DNA of 64,000 bases from Annulohypoxylon bovei var. microspora (GCA_022836615.1 MU405359.1:28556-92555), one strand, 5' to 3'. Numbered from the stretch's first letter, positions 24,101 through 37,342 are shown. Notes: generated by a model from the letters alone, not told the origin. Numbers and translations: made by a program.

Positions 24101-26136
24101 CTACAGGCGATCGGCCTCCTCCTCCAAATACCAGGTCTGGTCGGCGTCCTTATCCAGCTCCCTGCTCGAGAACCCGTTGCCGAGGTACCAGAAGCGGTTG
24201 GGCGCGGGGCCGTCGTACACGTAGTCCCAGTCCTCGCCGCGGAAGCGCTCGAGCATGTGGAAGAAGTGGACGCGGCTGCCGGGGTGCAGGGCAGTGACGG
24301 GGCCGTCCTCCCGCCCGTTCTTGAACCACGACTTGCAGGAGCCGGACCAGGCCGTGCGCGGCATCAGCGCCGCCACGTGCTCCGCGTAGTCGGCCACCGC
24401 GCCGTCTGAGGGCGTGATGTCCCGGATGCCCTCCGTCTGGCACTTGAGGATCACGCGCGCGACGTACCGCGCGATGTGTTCGCTGAGCGTGAACACGCTG
24501 CCGTGGCCGATGGGGCCGTTGGGACCGAGGAAAGCTACGGAGCGGGAGGTGTTAGGACCGAGCGTTGCCAAACAAACCACTTTTAAGACTGGGCGATTGG
24601 GGATAGAGACTCACTGAAGTAATTCGGCACGCCGGCTAGCGCGCACGACATGTACCCCCTGGGCGTGTCGTTCTTAAACGCGTCCTGGACGTTGCCGTGT
24701 CGACCAACGATGGGGAAGCGCGGAGCGAAGGAGGTGTCGAAGCCGGTGGCGCAAATGATGGCATCCAGCTTGATGACCTCGCCGGATTCGAGCTGGATGC
24801 CCTCGGGAACGACACCGGCGATTCCCTCCGTGATCACTTCCGTGTTCGGGGTCCTCAGGGCTTCTAAGTAGCCCGGCGCCGGTGTTATTCTGCGACATCC
24901 CAGGGGAAACTGGGGTATTAGGGCCTTGCAGAGCTTCTCGTCGCCACCGAGGGTTGCTGTCATGTACTGGACTACTTTGCTCGTTGCGAAGGCTTGTGTC
25001 GGGCTGTTATTTTGTATCTGTACATGGACAAATTAGCAACGGTAAAGGTAAAAAGTATTCGCCATGAATATTTACGTACCAGGGCGAAAGACCCGTTGCT
25101 ATCTTTTTCGATTGTCTTGACGAATTTGCGGTAGAACGCAGGGTCCGCTTTGAACCTATCTATTTGTTTCTGGGTGAAGTTCTCCTTCTCGTCGAGTTCT
25201 ATCTGACCAAGAATATCTTTGGCCGGGCCTCCCATCACTATCATCGATAAGATCCGTGGTGGAATTACCCATGTGGGAGTGCGGACGAAATGGTAGAGCT
25301 TCTTAACGTCTACTAAGCGTCAGCAAATGTATACTTCTGGCGAATAGGGGTTGGCTGACCTGGTTGGATTGTAGGTAGCAGTTGGATACCGGACGCGCCG
25401 TTTCCAATCACGGCGACAGTCTTGTTGGTATAGTCGAAGTCTTTGGGCCAGTTCGCCGTATGTATCAACTCTCCCTGGAAGTTCTTGATGTTTGGAATAT
25501 CCGGCCATTTCCAGTTACTGGGAATTATTGATTAGCGGTGTGGTTTATGTAAGGGAGACATCTGATAATAAACATCTTATCTTACTTTAGAATGCCCGAG
25601 GCGTCGACAACGAAGTTAGCTTGGTCCCTGAACTCTTCTCCAGTCTCTAAGTTTTGGACACTGATATCCCAGAGCCCACGATCTTCATCCCACCATGCAC
25701 CCACGACTCTGTGTCGTGTCTTGATAGTGTCCGCCATCTGCTCTTCTTCGACTATACGAGTCAAATACTGCTCGATCTCCGGCGCGGGCGCGAAGAAATT
25801 CGACCATTCATGATTCGGGCGCCACGAAAACTGGTAGTTGTGACTTGGTACGTCACATCTACACCCGGGATAGCGGTTCTCAAACCAAGTCCCCCCAATT
25901 TTTTCGTTCTTCTCGTAGATGACATGTTCGTAGTTGGTCAAATTCTTTCGGAGGGTCCGGATCATGTTAATGCCACTTGCTCCTGCACCGATGCCTACGA
26001 TCCTGACATGTTTGACAGTCCCGAGAGGTACTTCTCGAATAGTGTATGATGCTTTCGCTATGGGCTCGCGTATGTTAGCACTGTTGATATTATTGCTACC
26101 ATGACCCGACCCGTGAGGGACTCTGTGGCGTGTCAT
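24101..26136 (-). CDS. Baeyer-Villiger-type flavin monooxygenase
   Basis: FAD- and NADPH-dependent monooxygenase inserting oxygen into ketones or related substrates. Five exons on the minus strand: 26136-25586, 25517-25360, 25309-25080, 25017-24615 and 24534-24101 (591 aa). The FAD site GAGASG is at residues 50-55, followed by GGTWFENRYPGCRCD. The Baeyer-Villiger fingerprint FQGELIHTANWP and a second Rossmann motif VIGNGASG are complete, as are the late ATGF and NYFTFLGPNGP. Intron 2 is placed to end at TAGTAG so that the join reads QPDVKK; ending five bases earlier would also stay open. Exons 4-5 are clearly more GC-rich than exons 1-3. The substrate is unknown, and no biosynthetic partner genes sit beside it. 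Confidence 0.92.
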
Positions 26137-27378
26137 ATTTGATATATGATATATCTTAGAATAGGGAGACTCAACGTTCTGGACTTATAAACTCCCCCAT
26201 ATTTCCGTGTTAGGGACTCTGGCTTTTATATCTGAAGCTGAGGCTCGACTGATATTACATGGATGTACCTTATAGTTAGGCGGAAGATCACTAGTCCGTA
26301 TCCCTGGCGTAAGAGGAGGCTCCAGCTGAAAGCTGTTTCGAGAGCAGGGCCAACCAAAGGTTACAGAAGGCGTAGTTTAAAAAGGAAGTAAGTTGGTTGA
26401 GTAACGGGAAGTTGCGTATCTCAGCCTACCAGCAGAGAGAGAGAGAGGTTCTCAAGTAGCCTCTTATGCTAGCGAAATAACTATTGTTCACCTAGATTAG
26501 GTACCCAGGCAATTTTCAATCTATTTTTTGCCCCTCTACACATCAGACAGATTGCATCTACGTCTCATGTTCATATCCAAACAACAAATAAGGGAGGGCG
26601 ATATTTATTTACCACCATCACCCCCTGCCGGCAGAAGGATGGGAAATCGATAAATCGTTCCATTGTGACGGAGCTCCACGGCTACAAGGAGTCGAGAGGA
26701 AGCTTAGCCACCTCGTATGGATAGTATGGAAAATAGCAAGTTCCCTTTTAACTAGGAAGCTCGTGAATTTGTGAGTCCCCGCCTGATAGGTTGTCTTGCT
26801 TGCTATCATGAATGGGCTGGAAGCTTAGTCGTATTCCATCCAACCACAGCTTGACCCCACAAAATCCATCACTCATTGCATAACTGTGCTGCATTGTACT
26901 TCGCTGATAGACATTCGTCCCACCGAGGCGTGCATGTGTCCCGAGGTAACCAGGCCAAATTGGAATCCAACGCGGGAACCGTTCATGGGAGGATCTGATT
27001 TCATGTAATGCGGAAGAGGTGACCTAAGATGGGTTTTGCTTTAGGTTGATTCGTTGTCGTTGGTTAGTCATCCATATACATGGATCTTTGTAAGAAGATA
27101 GAAAAAGAAATCGTTGAGGCTTTGCCCAGTGGCCACTAACATGAGTAAGCAGTCTTAACTTAGCCCGAAGATACCCCGCACTGACCGCACCCTAGCGACC
27201 TACATACAGTACCTACCTACACATACATAGTACTGTAGTACAATATGTACCCTGCATATTTATATGGATCCATCTATCAGTTTTTCAAGGATCTGTAGAC
27301 GCACCTTTGTCACATACCGTAACTCTACCACGTCGAATATCAAGAAACGAGGTCGAGTCCTAGGCTCGCTCGTCCGAT
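26137..27378. other. Divergent promoter region
   Basis: About 1.2 kb between the divergent monooxygenase and methyltransferase genes. The monooxygenase ATG is preceded by the AT-rich run GATATATCATATATC. A short GA run occurs near 26432 and TACCTA repeats near 27212. No gene is seen. Confidence 0.55.
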
Positions 27379-28527
27379 ATGTCTGGAAACTTCTCCTTTT
27401 CCTTTTCTGGTGACGACATAGAGAACGAAGACGAGTCAAATTCTGCCGCCCCCAACGTCAGCGCATCTGTGCAACCGCAACCCACAGCCAGTGCGTTTCC
27501 TGTAGCGGGTAAACCTTTACTCCCTGCGACGCATCATGACCTACATCACATGCTGTCCCAGCTGCCTTCAAAAGTCGCCTACGGCATCTTGGATATAGAT
27601 CTCGATGGCAGTGGGGGCATCCAATTACCTCGACGAGAGCTGTGGGACGTCCGAGTCCAGCTTATGGCCGAGGATGAAGGCGGCGACACTGAGCCTGGGC
27701 TGGGAAATCACGATGTAAAGACCGGTGTGTACGAAGGCGGATTCAAGTCCTGGGAGAGTAGTGTAGATCTTGTGAAAGTCCTTTCACTTTCGAAGGACTT
27801 TCTCGCTGACGAGAGTGTAATCCCGACACTTATCGAGGTATGTCTTCTTGCTTGTGTGGAAACTTGTGATATACTAAAGAGATGTTCGTAGCTCGGCTGT
27901 GGCACAGCCCTCCCCTCATTGGCTCTTTTCCAGTGGAGCCTCAGTCTTCGGACGCCCCAAAAGGATTCCGTCCTCTCTATAGTCTTGGCCGACTATAATC
28001 CAACGGTTCTGCAGCTTGTGACACTGCCTAACTTTATCCTGTGCTGGGCTCTTCATCAACGAGCCGAATTGCCGCTATTGGAGAATGCCTTCTCCTCGGA
28101 GGGAGAACTGGACTTAACACCAGAAGTCCTTGGGGCCTTCGATGAATTCTTATCAGCTCAGAATATTTCCCTTTCCTTCTTCTCTGGCGGTTGGTCTACC
28201 GAGTTTATCGACCTTGTTAGTTCTAAAAAGACTCCAAGGACGGGAAACGACACTAGGCATCGTACTATCATAATTGGCGCAGAGACAATCTATTCTCCCT
28301 TTGCACTCAGCTCCTTTACGCAAACCATATTCTCCTTTATGAAACAGGAGAGAGAGCAGGGGAACTCCGCAGAAGCTCTAGTCGGAGCCAAGAAGCTTTA
28401 TTTTGGCGTGGGCGGCTCATTAGACGACTTCGTCACCAAGGCCCGAGAATTGGGTGCCAATGTCGAAGAACTTCGAGAAGAGACAGAAGGCGTTCGCCGC
28501 GGCGTTGTTCGTTGTAGCCTCCTTTAA
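27379..28527 (+). CDS. HPM1: Protein-histidine N-methyltransferase (Hpm1/METTL18-like)
   Basis: S-adenosylmethionine-dependent methyltransferase of the Hpm1/METTL18 family, which in yeast methylates a histidine of ribosomal protein Rpl3. Two exons, 27379-27837 and 27892-28527 (364 aa), joined in phase 0 so that IE|LGCGTALPSL forms the SAM-binding motif I. Other family signatures are visible: the N-terminal FSFSFSGDD, the GVYEGGFKSWESSVDLV segment, and ADYN after the second strand. The start is supported by the family-typical N-terminus. All motifs expected for activity are intact. Confidence 0.9.
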
Positions 28528-30980
28528 AATGATCGTATAACCACAAGGTAAGATCGGAGGTCCACGTAAATCCAAACTGTCACCATTTCTTGCGACAATA
28601 AGGGACGCAAGACTATTCTTTCTCTCGCTCAAAATGCCTTGGTTGAGGATTCGAACACATTCCACGGCAGCCATAAACTTGCTTCGCCAAATGGGAGAAT
28701 CAGTACTTGGCAAGACTAGCGCTTGGGATTGAATACATAGCCATGCCATTACAACCGATTAAATCGACAAAGCCGAAATTATGCGTTGACTCTTCGATCT
28801 GCCTTTGAGACAGGTGACTTCGACCTTGTATGAGTAGTACTCCTGAGTAGAAGTATTATAGACGTAGAAATCTAGCCCTTTGGATGGTATTTTGGTCCGT
28901 ATCCAATCTTCTTACCTCATTCTTCCGTTTCATATTTCTTCTAAAGGTTGCTGCACTAAGGCTCACCAGTCTAGTTGCCTCGGTCACCTTAGGAATTGAG
29001 TGTATCAGTCGAAAAAATAAACAAATCGCATACCTAGTCAAATGAGAATTAAGAATTTCCCAAATGACATTGTTGTGGCAATATCCCCAATAGTATGAGA
29101 TCTCCTGCGTGAGATAAGATTCCTAGAGCATTCGATTAGGTTTCGTTGTTTCGTAGGTACGTAGTTTGTTGCGTCCGTTACGGAATTTGAAGAAAGTCTC
29201 AGGAACGTGGATGGTTAAACCTGTGATGATCTTAGATGGTTAAAGGGGGAACCTCTTGAATTGCATATCGAGATATCTGGGGAAGCTGCATGTGGGCTTT
29301 GTCAGGGAACGCCCCTGATCGGTTAGATCAAATTAGGTTCTCGATGCAGGAACCAATCACCCAAGACTGACAACCTTGAGATAGCGTGGTCTTTTAGCGA
29401 GATTGCTTCGGCCCCGCTTTCCCGCTTTGCATAACACGGGTTAAGATTCTGCTGCGAACCGGACAAGGACTTTCATATTCCTGCTTATTAGTGGCTACGA
29501 GTTTGCCCTACTACTTGCATATAAGTGTGATATGTAATAAAAGTAGAAATCCGCATTAGGTGGTATATGAGATAGGATCCTGACCGAATCCTGAACTCAG
29601 AAGATGCACATGTGGAAGATGTAGTATCACAAGGCTTCGGGTATGTCGCCATTAATTACCCTAATGAGGCTGAGTTTGTTGTCCTATCCCGAAGGAGTGG
29701 TAGGCTAACAAGAGCTGCTGAATGAAACCTTTTTTGCCATGCAGACGTGTGCATATGATTCAGTGTTCTAAGACCTCTGAGACTTTTTTCGACTTGATGC
29801 ATGGAGATTACGGTGCCGAGACATCCTAGCGGACGGGAGTGGCTGTATACGTACGTCATCTTCAGCGTTTTGGAATTTAAATGCGTACATACATACATAC
29901 CTACATACATCAACGTTTATTATTTCGAAGGATGTGGCCAATATTGGTGATTGAACTCGTCATCGTCAAGCCCAGGGATACATAGGTCGGATAGGATGGA
30001 TAGAAGTTATTATCGTAAGGTGAAGGTAACAAGTAATACATAACTCACCGAAGTTTGGTCAGAATAGGCAGAATGGGGTACCACGGTAGACCGTAGCACC
30101 AACATCGGACGCGCTTGCCTAGGTGTGCCAGGTGTGCCGACTGGCTAGACTTGCCCCTAGACCAACGTATAGAATCCTTGAAGATAATGTGATGTCTCAT
30201 TGGCTGAAGAAGATCTACTACATTAGACCCTACCAAGATTAGCTATTTCTGTATGTCTGTAAAAGGAAAGAAGCCCTGAGATGATGTGCCTGATTGTTGG
30301 TTAATAACATATTTACAGGTGAAATCCACTGCCAAACTCAATTAAGTGGACGGTGGGTCAGATTTTAGCCGTTGTAACTATGGTAGTAGGACTTCCTAGC
30401 TTCCTAGCTATTGCAAGTAAATCTTGTTATTTTCAATTGCTAATTTCCCGGGACGCGGCTTCTCCTGCACCTACCTGGCGCCCCGAGTAGCACATGAGCC
30501 TTCACACACTCTTTTGTTCTCTTTTACATCAGCTGCTCGTTTCAGCAACTTCCACTCATTTTCCACACAAATCACGTTCGTTACCAAATCCTTTTCTCTC
30601 GCCGCCTTTCTTCTATACACTTTTTCTAATACACAAGTAGTAATTAATACTGGTAAGTTGTCTCTGATTCATTTTCTTATACGGCGCAAGTCGACGAAGG
30701 ATCAGATACCGCATCGCTGCCTGCTCATCCCGGCCGTGGCGTCGCGAAGGTTGACAAAGCCCCAAATCGACAAGCGCAAAGGCACAACTCAGCTCAGTTC
30801 AGCTCGTTAGATCCTCGCCACTCAGCACTTAATATCTTAATCTCTAGAGAACGTCACTCAGCCGTCATCTGGCTTGCATAGTTCTCACTGGGTGAACCCT
30901 GCTAATATTTCTTCTTCTGTCGCCACAGCCTCTCTCGTCACTCGTTCAAGACGGATTAATACGAATCACCACAAGTCAAA
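28528..30980. other. Intergenic, upstream of GPI-protein gene
   Basis: About 2.45 kb without a supported gene. It holds a TACA/TACC microsatellite near 29886-29908 and a pyrimidine-rich segment at roughly 30560-30640 that probably belongs to the promoter or leader of the following gene. The 128-codon open frame at 30424-30810 lies in that leader and looks non-coding. Confidence 0.5.
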
Positions 30981-31720
30981 ATGAAGAACGTCTTCGCTAG
31001 TATCCTCCTCGCCGCCCTCCCGGCTTGGGCGGTCCAGTTCACCAACACTAACTTCGACGTTACCGTCGGCGAGCCCTTCGCCATCACCTGGTCCGACGCT
31101 TCTGGCCCGGTCACTCTCACCTTGAAGAACGGCCCTTCTGACAACCTCCAGACTGTTGGCGAGATCACTTGTAAGTTATGCATAAAACAACGAAACTAGT
31201 ACATTCCTTACTAACACTGCGCAGCCGGCCAGACTGGCGAGAGCTACACCTGGACTCCCTCTACCACGTTGACTTCCGGCGAGTATGCCTTGGAGATCAA
31301 TGATGGCACTGAGGTGAACTACAGCAAGCAGTTCGACATCACTGGCGGAACCGCTAGCAGCAGCAGCAGCAGCAGCTCTGTTAGCAGCACGACTTCCTCA
31401 ACTTCCTCCACTGTCTCGTCCACCACTGTCTCTAGCACCACCACCACTAGCAGCGCTTCTTCTACTACCAGCAGCTCTGCCTCCTCGTCCACCACCAGCG
31501 GTTCCAGCACTTCGTCTAGCACCACATCTGCTAGTTCCAGTAAGTAGAATATTTACGTTGTTAGATATCAGGCCGCTAATATGACATAGCCTCTTCCGCG
31601 TCCCAGACGTCTTCGGCTGCTTCCTCCTCCACTGCCGCCGTGCCCAACACGAATGCCGCTCAGACGGTGGCTCCGTTTGTGGCCCCGATGCTGCTCGCCG
31701 TCGGTGCCGCTTTCTTGTGA
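30981..31720 (+). CDS. Ser/Thr-rich GPI-anchored wall protein, Kre9/Knh1-like
   Basis: Small secreted, probably GPI-anchored cell-surface protein of 211 aa. Three exons: 30981-31170, 31225-31539 and 31590-31720, with GTAAGT donors. A signal peptide (cut near residue 17, after LPAWA) is followed by a Kre9/Knh1-like N-terminal domain of about 90 residues (VQFTNTNFDVTVGEPFAITW onward). Then comes a long O-glycosylation tract made almost only of Ser and Thr (about residues 110-175). The C-terminus has a plausible omega site in PNTNAA followed by a hydrophobic tail ending AVGAAFL. The ATG context is good (GTCAAAATGA). Its role is probably in wall glucan organisation; no enzymatic motif is present. 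Confidence 0.9.
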
Positions 31721-33255
31721 GAACACCACATGATGCGCACCAACTATTCTTCAACCGAAGCAGCATGATCTTTCACCATTGGGGGGGAATTGAAGTTTTT
31801 TTCGGTGTATAAAATATGCTTCTCGCACTGTTTGTACAATGACATAATTTGATAGTCGACGCATAATGGAAAGGAAACGCTTTGATTTGAGGAATATTAC
31901 TAGTAAAAGGGGAATTCCGGCACCCGAAGCGGTTTCAGGACACCCTCCCGTTGTATACGTAAGAGTCTGTCAGCAGAGCAATGTATAATCTACTCAGCGA
32001 CGGATACTCGGCTCCCACTGCGTTACGTTCTTGTGATGTGACTAGTTCCGTCGTCTCCCATTTAGCCTAGCATAAGGATCTTTCTCATAGTATGGCCAAC
32101 GGTGGTGAACCCCCGGGTAAGCGCAGTAGCTGGGGATTTGGCCTGTTCATTCATCCCATATTACTGGGGTGGATACTTGTCTGACCGGTGGGATGGTATG
32201 AGTCCGGTTCGGTTCGGGTACGCGCAGTACAGCCGAGGATCGATCAACGACAACCGGTATAGGAGACCTGTGTACTTGATCACCGTACCGCCTCAACGGC
32301 TCGAGGGTTGTGCTAGTAAGATTCGGACTAGTACAACTGGCCTTTCAACATGTATCGTATAACTACCTACCTACCTAAGTCTACGAAACCGTGCACTCGT
32401 GTGCTTGAGATATCTTGGTCCTACATTATAATAGACTCTTCTACTTCCTTCAATAACTACCTACTCAAGCCTCAACACAACTATGTATATAGCCACTTCT
32501 AGGTTTCAGGGTCATGTCCTTTACTTAACCTGAAACATCATGTTAAGAACAAATGTAAAGGCATTATAGTACTAGGTACGATGAGCTGCCTCGTTGCTGA
32601 TTACTGGCTACTACTACCTCCCTAGATAGTTACTGTTACGTGATACCTAGATATGATCAACCTAGTCGTGAAGTCAAGCGAGCTCGTTACCGTCATTATC
32701 CGAGTTAAATCAGTATGATCACAGGGGGGGCCTCCGGGGAGTAATAAGGCATTCGCGCATCAACACCATACCTACCTCTGGGTAGGTAGGTAGATATCTA
32801 AGTAGTAGACGATGGTGGCATAGACTCAAAACTTCTCTCGGCGGAGCCTACCTTCATCTACTAGGTAGTTAAACAGCGCAAAAACAGAGTGACTATTCAC
32901 CAGCATGGCCTTTGGTGCAGCTGCAATGAACGGATATTTAGTACACCTAGGTAGTAGACCCTAAGCCTTCCCCCCTTTACTCGATCCGGTGACTCGGTGT
33001 GGTCCTGTTCACTCCAATCCAATTTAGCCTCCTCCAGCGAACCCTACATTTCCATCGTCCGTGGTCGTACAAGTCATTCATCGTTTTCATTGAGATAGAG
33101 ACTCGAATAATGTTTAGACAAGCCTGTTCTCCCCTTTCCACATTTCCCCTGTTTTTTCCTTCTCTTATGATGGTTTCTCCCCTCTTTCTCGTCCACCCCT
33201 ACAACCACAGCCCACCACCTCCACCATCCCAATACCACCAGAAACCCTCATTCCT
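31721..33255. other. Intergenic between convergent GPI-protein and PEX5 genes
   Basis: About 1.5 kb of 3' flank for both genes. It contains TACC/GGTA repeats, including the imperfect hairpin TACCTACC-TCTG-GGTAGGTA near 32770-32795, and a C/T-rich run at 33120-33240. No gene is recognised. Confidence 0.55.
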
Positions 33256-35266
33256 CTAGAACTCAATCTCCCCCCTGAAAACCTCCGGGTCCACACCCGG
33301 CAGCACCTTCTCCGCAAGGTCGCGTCTGCCCATCTGCGTGAACACGCGACGTAGCGTATCGTATAGATTCGTGCTACGGTTCTGCGTCGTCATAGCGTCG
33401 AGCTGCGCGTCGCTCACATCTCCTCCCAGCAGCTCCCGCGCCTTCTCTCTTCCCTCCTTCTCGACCGTTTTGTGCATTCCTAGCGCCGCCAACAGGTGTC
33501 CTGCCGCCTCAGCGTGGCACCCCATGTTGATGCAGCTCACTCCGAGATTGTATCGTGCGCGCACGAAGTTGGGCCGGAGCGTCAGCGCCTTCTCGTATGC
33601 TGCGATGGCGTCCTCGCTCTTGCCGCTGTTGGCCAGAGTCGCGCCTAGTCGGTTCCATAGGAGGTGCACCTGGCCTTGTCGGTTCGATGATCCGAGCTCC
33701 GTCGAAGCCAGAGCTGCCGAGAAGCAGTCCACCGCCTTGTCATACTCTTCGGCTCCGTAGAAAAGCACACCTAGCCCTACTTGCACGTCTGGGTCCATGT
33801 GCACGCCGTCTGGGCTGAGTCGGGCTGCCTTGATGAAAAGGTTTGTGACTCGGTCGTGGAGCTGCTGGCGTTCAGTGAAGCCTAGCTCGGACGGAGACGA
33901 CAGGTCGCCTGGTGCGATGACGGAGGGATATCTGATAGAGAGCCACCGCTCTAGCGTTCGGTAGGCTATGCTGTCATAGCCCTCGTTTGTATAGGAGACA
34001 GCCAAGGTCATCAGCGCTGGGGCGTTATTCGGGTCAAGATTTTTCGCCTGTTCGAGTGCTCGGATCGCGGCCGTTTCTTTCTCGTTCTGTGCCTGGGCCA
34101 TGCCGAGCTGGACCCACGCTTCTACATGCGTGGGGTCTTTTTGGGCTGCGGCTTCGAAAGCGAGAGCGGCTAGGGAGAGGTTACCGCCTCCATCCACGAT
34201 GCGCATACCCTCCTCGAATGGATTACCCGTGCCCTTAAACAGATTATCCTCTTCGAAGAGATAGTTTTGTACTTCCGGGTCAGCCATCAACCTACTGTTA
34301 GCACCAGGCATACTCCAGTCTCCAAAGCGTTCGGACCAATCTGGATCTGCTATCTGCTCAACCCACTCTTCCTCGTCGAGATCTTGCTTAGCGGCCGCTT
34401 CCTCTGCCATGATACCTCTCCAGATCGACTCGAAGTCACCAAATTCGTTGGTTTCCGACTCTAGGATTTGTTCGTCCAGCTTGTTCAGCTCTGGTTCTAG
34501 GGCCGCGGCCTCGTCCACTTCCTTCGACTCACTTTCTTGCAGCTCTAATTGCTTGAACTGCTCTTCCCACTGCTGGTCGTCAAGCTCCACAACCTTTTCC
34601 TTCCCCTTTCCTTTGTCTTGGTCCACTCTTTCCTGGAATTGTTGTCGTGCGGCCATGGGATGCATCGACATACCGCCCATGCCATAGTTCATGCTCATGC
34701 CGTTCATCATTCCCATCCCCCCCATCATTGGACTTTGATATTGCATGGCCGAGGGCATGGGACTTGCTCGCGACGAGTTCGCCTGACCAGTCATCCGCTG
34801 GAATTTGGCATAATCTTCAGGGCTAAACTGCGTGCCCTGGGGAACCTTAAACGCCGACTCCATCGCTGCCTGTGGGTTATGTTGGAACTCGTTGGCCCAT
34901 GACGGCGAAGTTGAGTTCGCTCGCAAGTGGACGCCGTGTGCGGGGTGATCTAATCGTATCTGGTTCATGCCTTCGAGAGGCATGTTCGGTAACTGGCCAT
35001 TTTGTTGGAGAAATCCATTCATCATCTGCGAGTATATGGTATTGTATTAGCTTGAGAGTTGAGAGTTCGTACCAGATAGTTGCTCATCATCATACCTCGT
35101 CTTGTGGTCCATGTTGGGCAGCACTGCGAAAGCCGCCCATGCCACCTTGGGGAGTGCCATTTCTGAGGCGATCCCTTTGCAGAGTGTTATCGTCCTGGGT
35201 GTGCTTCGTAAACTGGCTGAGCGGGTTGCCCGCAGTCGAGCACTCGGGCCCGCCAAGGAAAGACAT
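33256..35266 (-). CDS. PEX5: Peroxisomal targeting signal 1 receptor
   Basis: Cytosolic shuttle receptor that binds C-terminal SKL-type signals and carries enzymes into peroxisomes. Two exons on the minus strand: 35266-35096 and 35025-33256, joined in phase 0 (646 aa). The N-terminus MSFLGGPECSTAGNPL keeps the conserved Cys9 used for ubiquitin-dependent recycling. The N-terminal half holds pentapeptides of the WxxxF type: WANEF at residue 100, WEEQF near 210 and WSERF near 285. A Met/Gly-rich linker lies between the first two. The C-terminal half, from about residue 330, is a TPR array (AWVQLGMAQAQNEKE; LWNRLGATLANSGKSEDAI; ARYNLGVSCINMG). At least two genes in this window encode SKL-ending cargo. 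Confidence 0.96.
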
Positions 35267-36400
35267 GCTTGGAAGACTATATACGGTTAGGTATATATGA
35301 TGCGCGAGAAGTAATTCCGTGGGTGTATTCGTGAATACAACTATAGACAGAGCTACAAAGCAAGGCTTAGTTGTTGACAAGGATGTTAATAAACTCGAGG
35401 AATAGTTGAGCGTCAACTATTTTAATCAGGCTGTTCTCGGGCGGTGGCGGCAAGATTTGTGAGATTAATAGACGGGCGTTGTCGAAAAAGAATGTTAGGA
35501 GTTTGAAGTGTTGCGAAAGAATAGAATCACCTATTCACGTGTAATAGGTAATCTAGTAAGTAAGGTAATTAACTAGAGCAGCTAGAGCCTAGAGGTGATG
35601 TAAGATGTAGTAGGTATGTAAAGTACGGCGGTGGATTAGGTTTGGCGTTATTCTTTATTACAAAGCCGTTTAACAGTGAAGTCACTGCCCAAGTTGCCGA
35701 GGAACCCCACGGGCAGGAAAGTCCGATGACAATTTCTACCTACCTACCTTCGGTACAGCCGCCGAGGTCAACGGTTCCCCGCCAAAGCTTCGTGGTTACA
35801 TTCGATTTGGCATTTAGTTGATAAATGGTGGTCGGTGCGCTAAAACATCCCACATCCAATCCAATCCGATGCAATTACACGAACCCATACCTTGTGTAAA
35901 AGAACCCTGAGCCCTAACATTTAAAAGCTGTTGAAGCCGCCTAATTCTAAAGCAACTCAAGATACACCGGACAAGCCGGCTAACATGGAAGGAGTCACTT
36001 TTAGATAGAAATAGTACCTGGGTACTCTAGAAGTGCTTCAGGAGACGGACACCATAAAGATCAATGCCATATTTCATGCCGTTTGAAGAAGGGAGATTCT
36101 GTACATTTAATTTCATCGGTACCATGCCACTCATTTTGTGCTAACCGCCGAACCCTATTAGGTAGAAACGGTTGTTCTACTAGTAGAATGTGTTGTTACA
36201 TACAATGGCCTAGTCCCCTATCTCTCATGAATGGACTCCCGCCAAGGACTTGATAGATGATATCATGCCAGTTAATCCGCCTGCCATGACGCCGTCTTGG
36301 TCACATCGCAAATCCCATCATCCCACCGACATTGCTTCATGAGTAATGAGAACACAGCTCCGGGCTCGACGCAAGAAATGCCAGCACCATCAATCGCGCC
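35267..36400. other. Intergenic upstream of PEX5
   Basis: About 1.1 kb between PEX5 and the next minus-strand gene. It carries a CTACCTACCTACCTT repeat near 35738. No gene is supported. Confidence 0.55.
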
Positions 36401-37342
36401 TTAACGCTTTTTGTTCGTGGCGTAGTCGACACGCAGAACGCGGTCTCCCACTGTAATGCTGCGAAGCTTCTCGAACGCCTTCTCGGCGCTCTCGACGTCA
36501 GCGAAGTCAGCGTGGGCGAAGCCGCGAGGCCAGCCCGTGTTGCGGTCCACGGCCACGCGCACGTCAGTGACATTGTCCAGCTCCCGGAAGATCTTGTTCA
36601 GATCGGCGTCAGTCGTCTCATACGGGATGTTGCCGATATACAGCGACTCAGTCGGTTCCGCCGGAGGTCCATTGTCCCTCTCCGTCCTCGTAGACTCGGA
36701 TTTCTTGTAGTTTACGAAGATGCGGCGACCGTGCCAGAAGGAGTTGTTGGCTTCCTGGACCGCGCGGTCGGCGCCTTCCTGCTCCTTGAACGTGACAAAA
36801 GCAAAGCTGAAAATCCGTTAGCGAACTCGAGCCTGTACAAAATCCCCAACCTATCACGATAGTAAAGAAAGGGCTATGCAGCCCGGGCGTAAAAGTGAAG
36901 TGAATTAATGCGCTCACGTACCCTCTGCTCAGACCTCGAGTATCCCGTGCGATATTGAGCCCACTGAGTTCTCCATACTTGGAAAACGCCTCTCGGACAT
37001 GTACGTCTGTGGCGTCGAAAGTCATGTTGCTAATGAAGACAGTGGTGGACTTGGGGAGCAACTCAGTCGGAGGGGCGGAGTATTCATCCGAACGAATCTC
37101 GTCTTCATTGGCCACTCGCGACGTCTGTGAGAAGTAACGAGCGAGAGGCAGCATCGCAGCAGGCCGTGCGTTAGCCTTGCTCACCTGTATGGCGAAAGAT
37201 GCAATCTGCTGTCTAGGGACAGCGACGATAGGCGCAGAGCGTGCTGCTCGCACAGCTGCGCGACGAAGAGACTGCCTGTTAAATTTCGAATTATTAGCAT
37301 TTACTCCATAACCTAACCAATTAAGGGGCGTTAATCATACAT
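36401..37342 (-). CDS. Two-RRM RNA-binding protein, probably mitochondrial
   Basis: RNA-binding protein of 253 aa with two RRM domains. Exons on the minus strand: 37342-37341 (the bases AT), 37275-36922 and 36806-36401. The AT joins G to form ATG, giving MQSLRRAAVRAARSAPIVAV, an Arg/Ala-rich presequence suggesting mitochondrial import. RRM1 has VFISNM and RGFAFVTF; RRM2 has LYIGNI and RGFAHADF. No in-frame ATG exists between the upstream intron-like stretch and RRM1 except through this join; the longest open frame starts at a GTG. The 65-nt first intron has GTATGA, a GCTAAT branch-like site and AACAG; the second is 115 nt. RNA target unknown. Confidence 0.82.
37276..37340 (-). other. Intron splitting the start codon (AT|G)
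   Basis: On the minus strand CAAAAT is followed by GTATGATTAACG, and the segment ends TTTAACAG before GCAGTCTC. Splicing creates ATG CAG TCT. Unspliced, the overlapping ATGTATGATTAA reads M-Y-D-stop, so unspliced RNA would encode only a three-residue peptide. Confidence 0.7.

Noticed and set aside
30424..30810. 128-codon frame upstream of the GPI-protein gene
   Set aside because: Lies in a pyrimidine-rich leader with no domain; probably 5' untranslated sequence.
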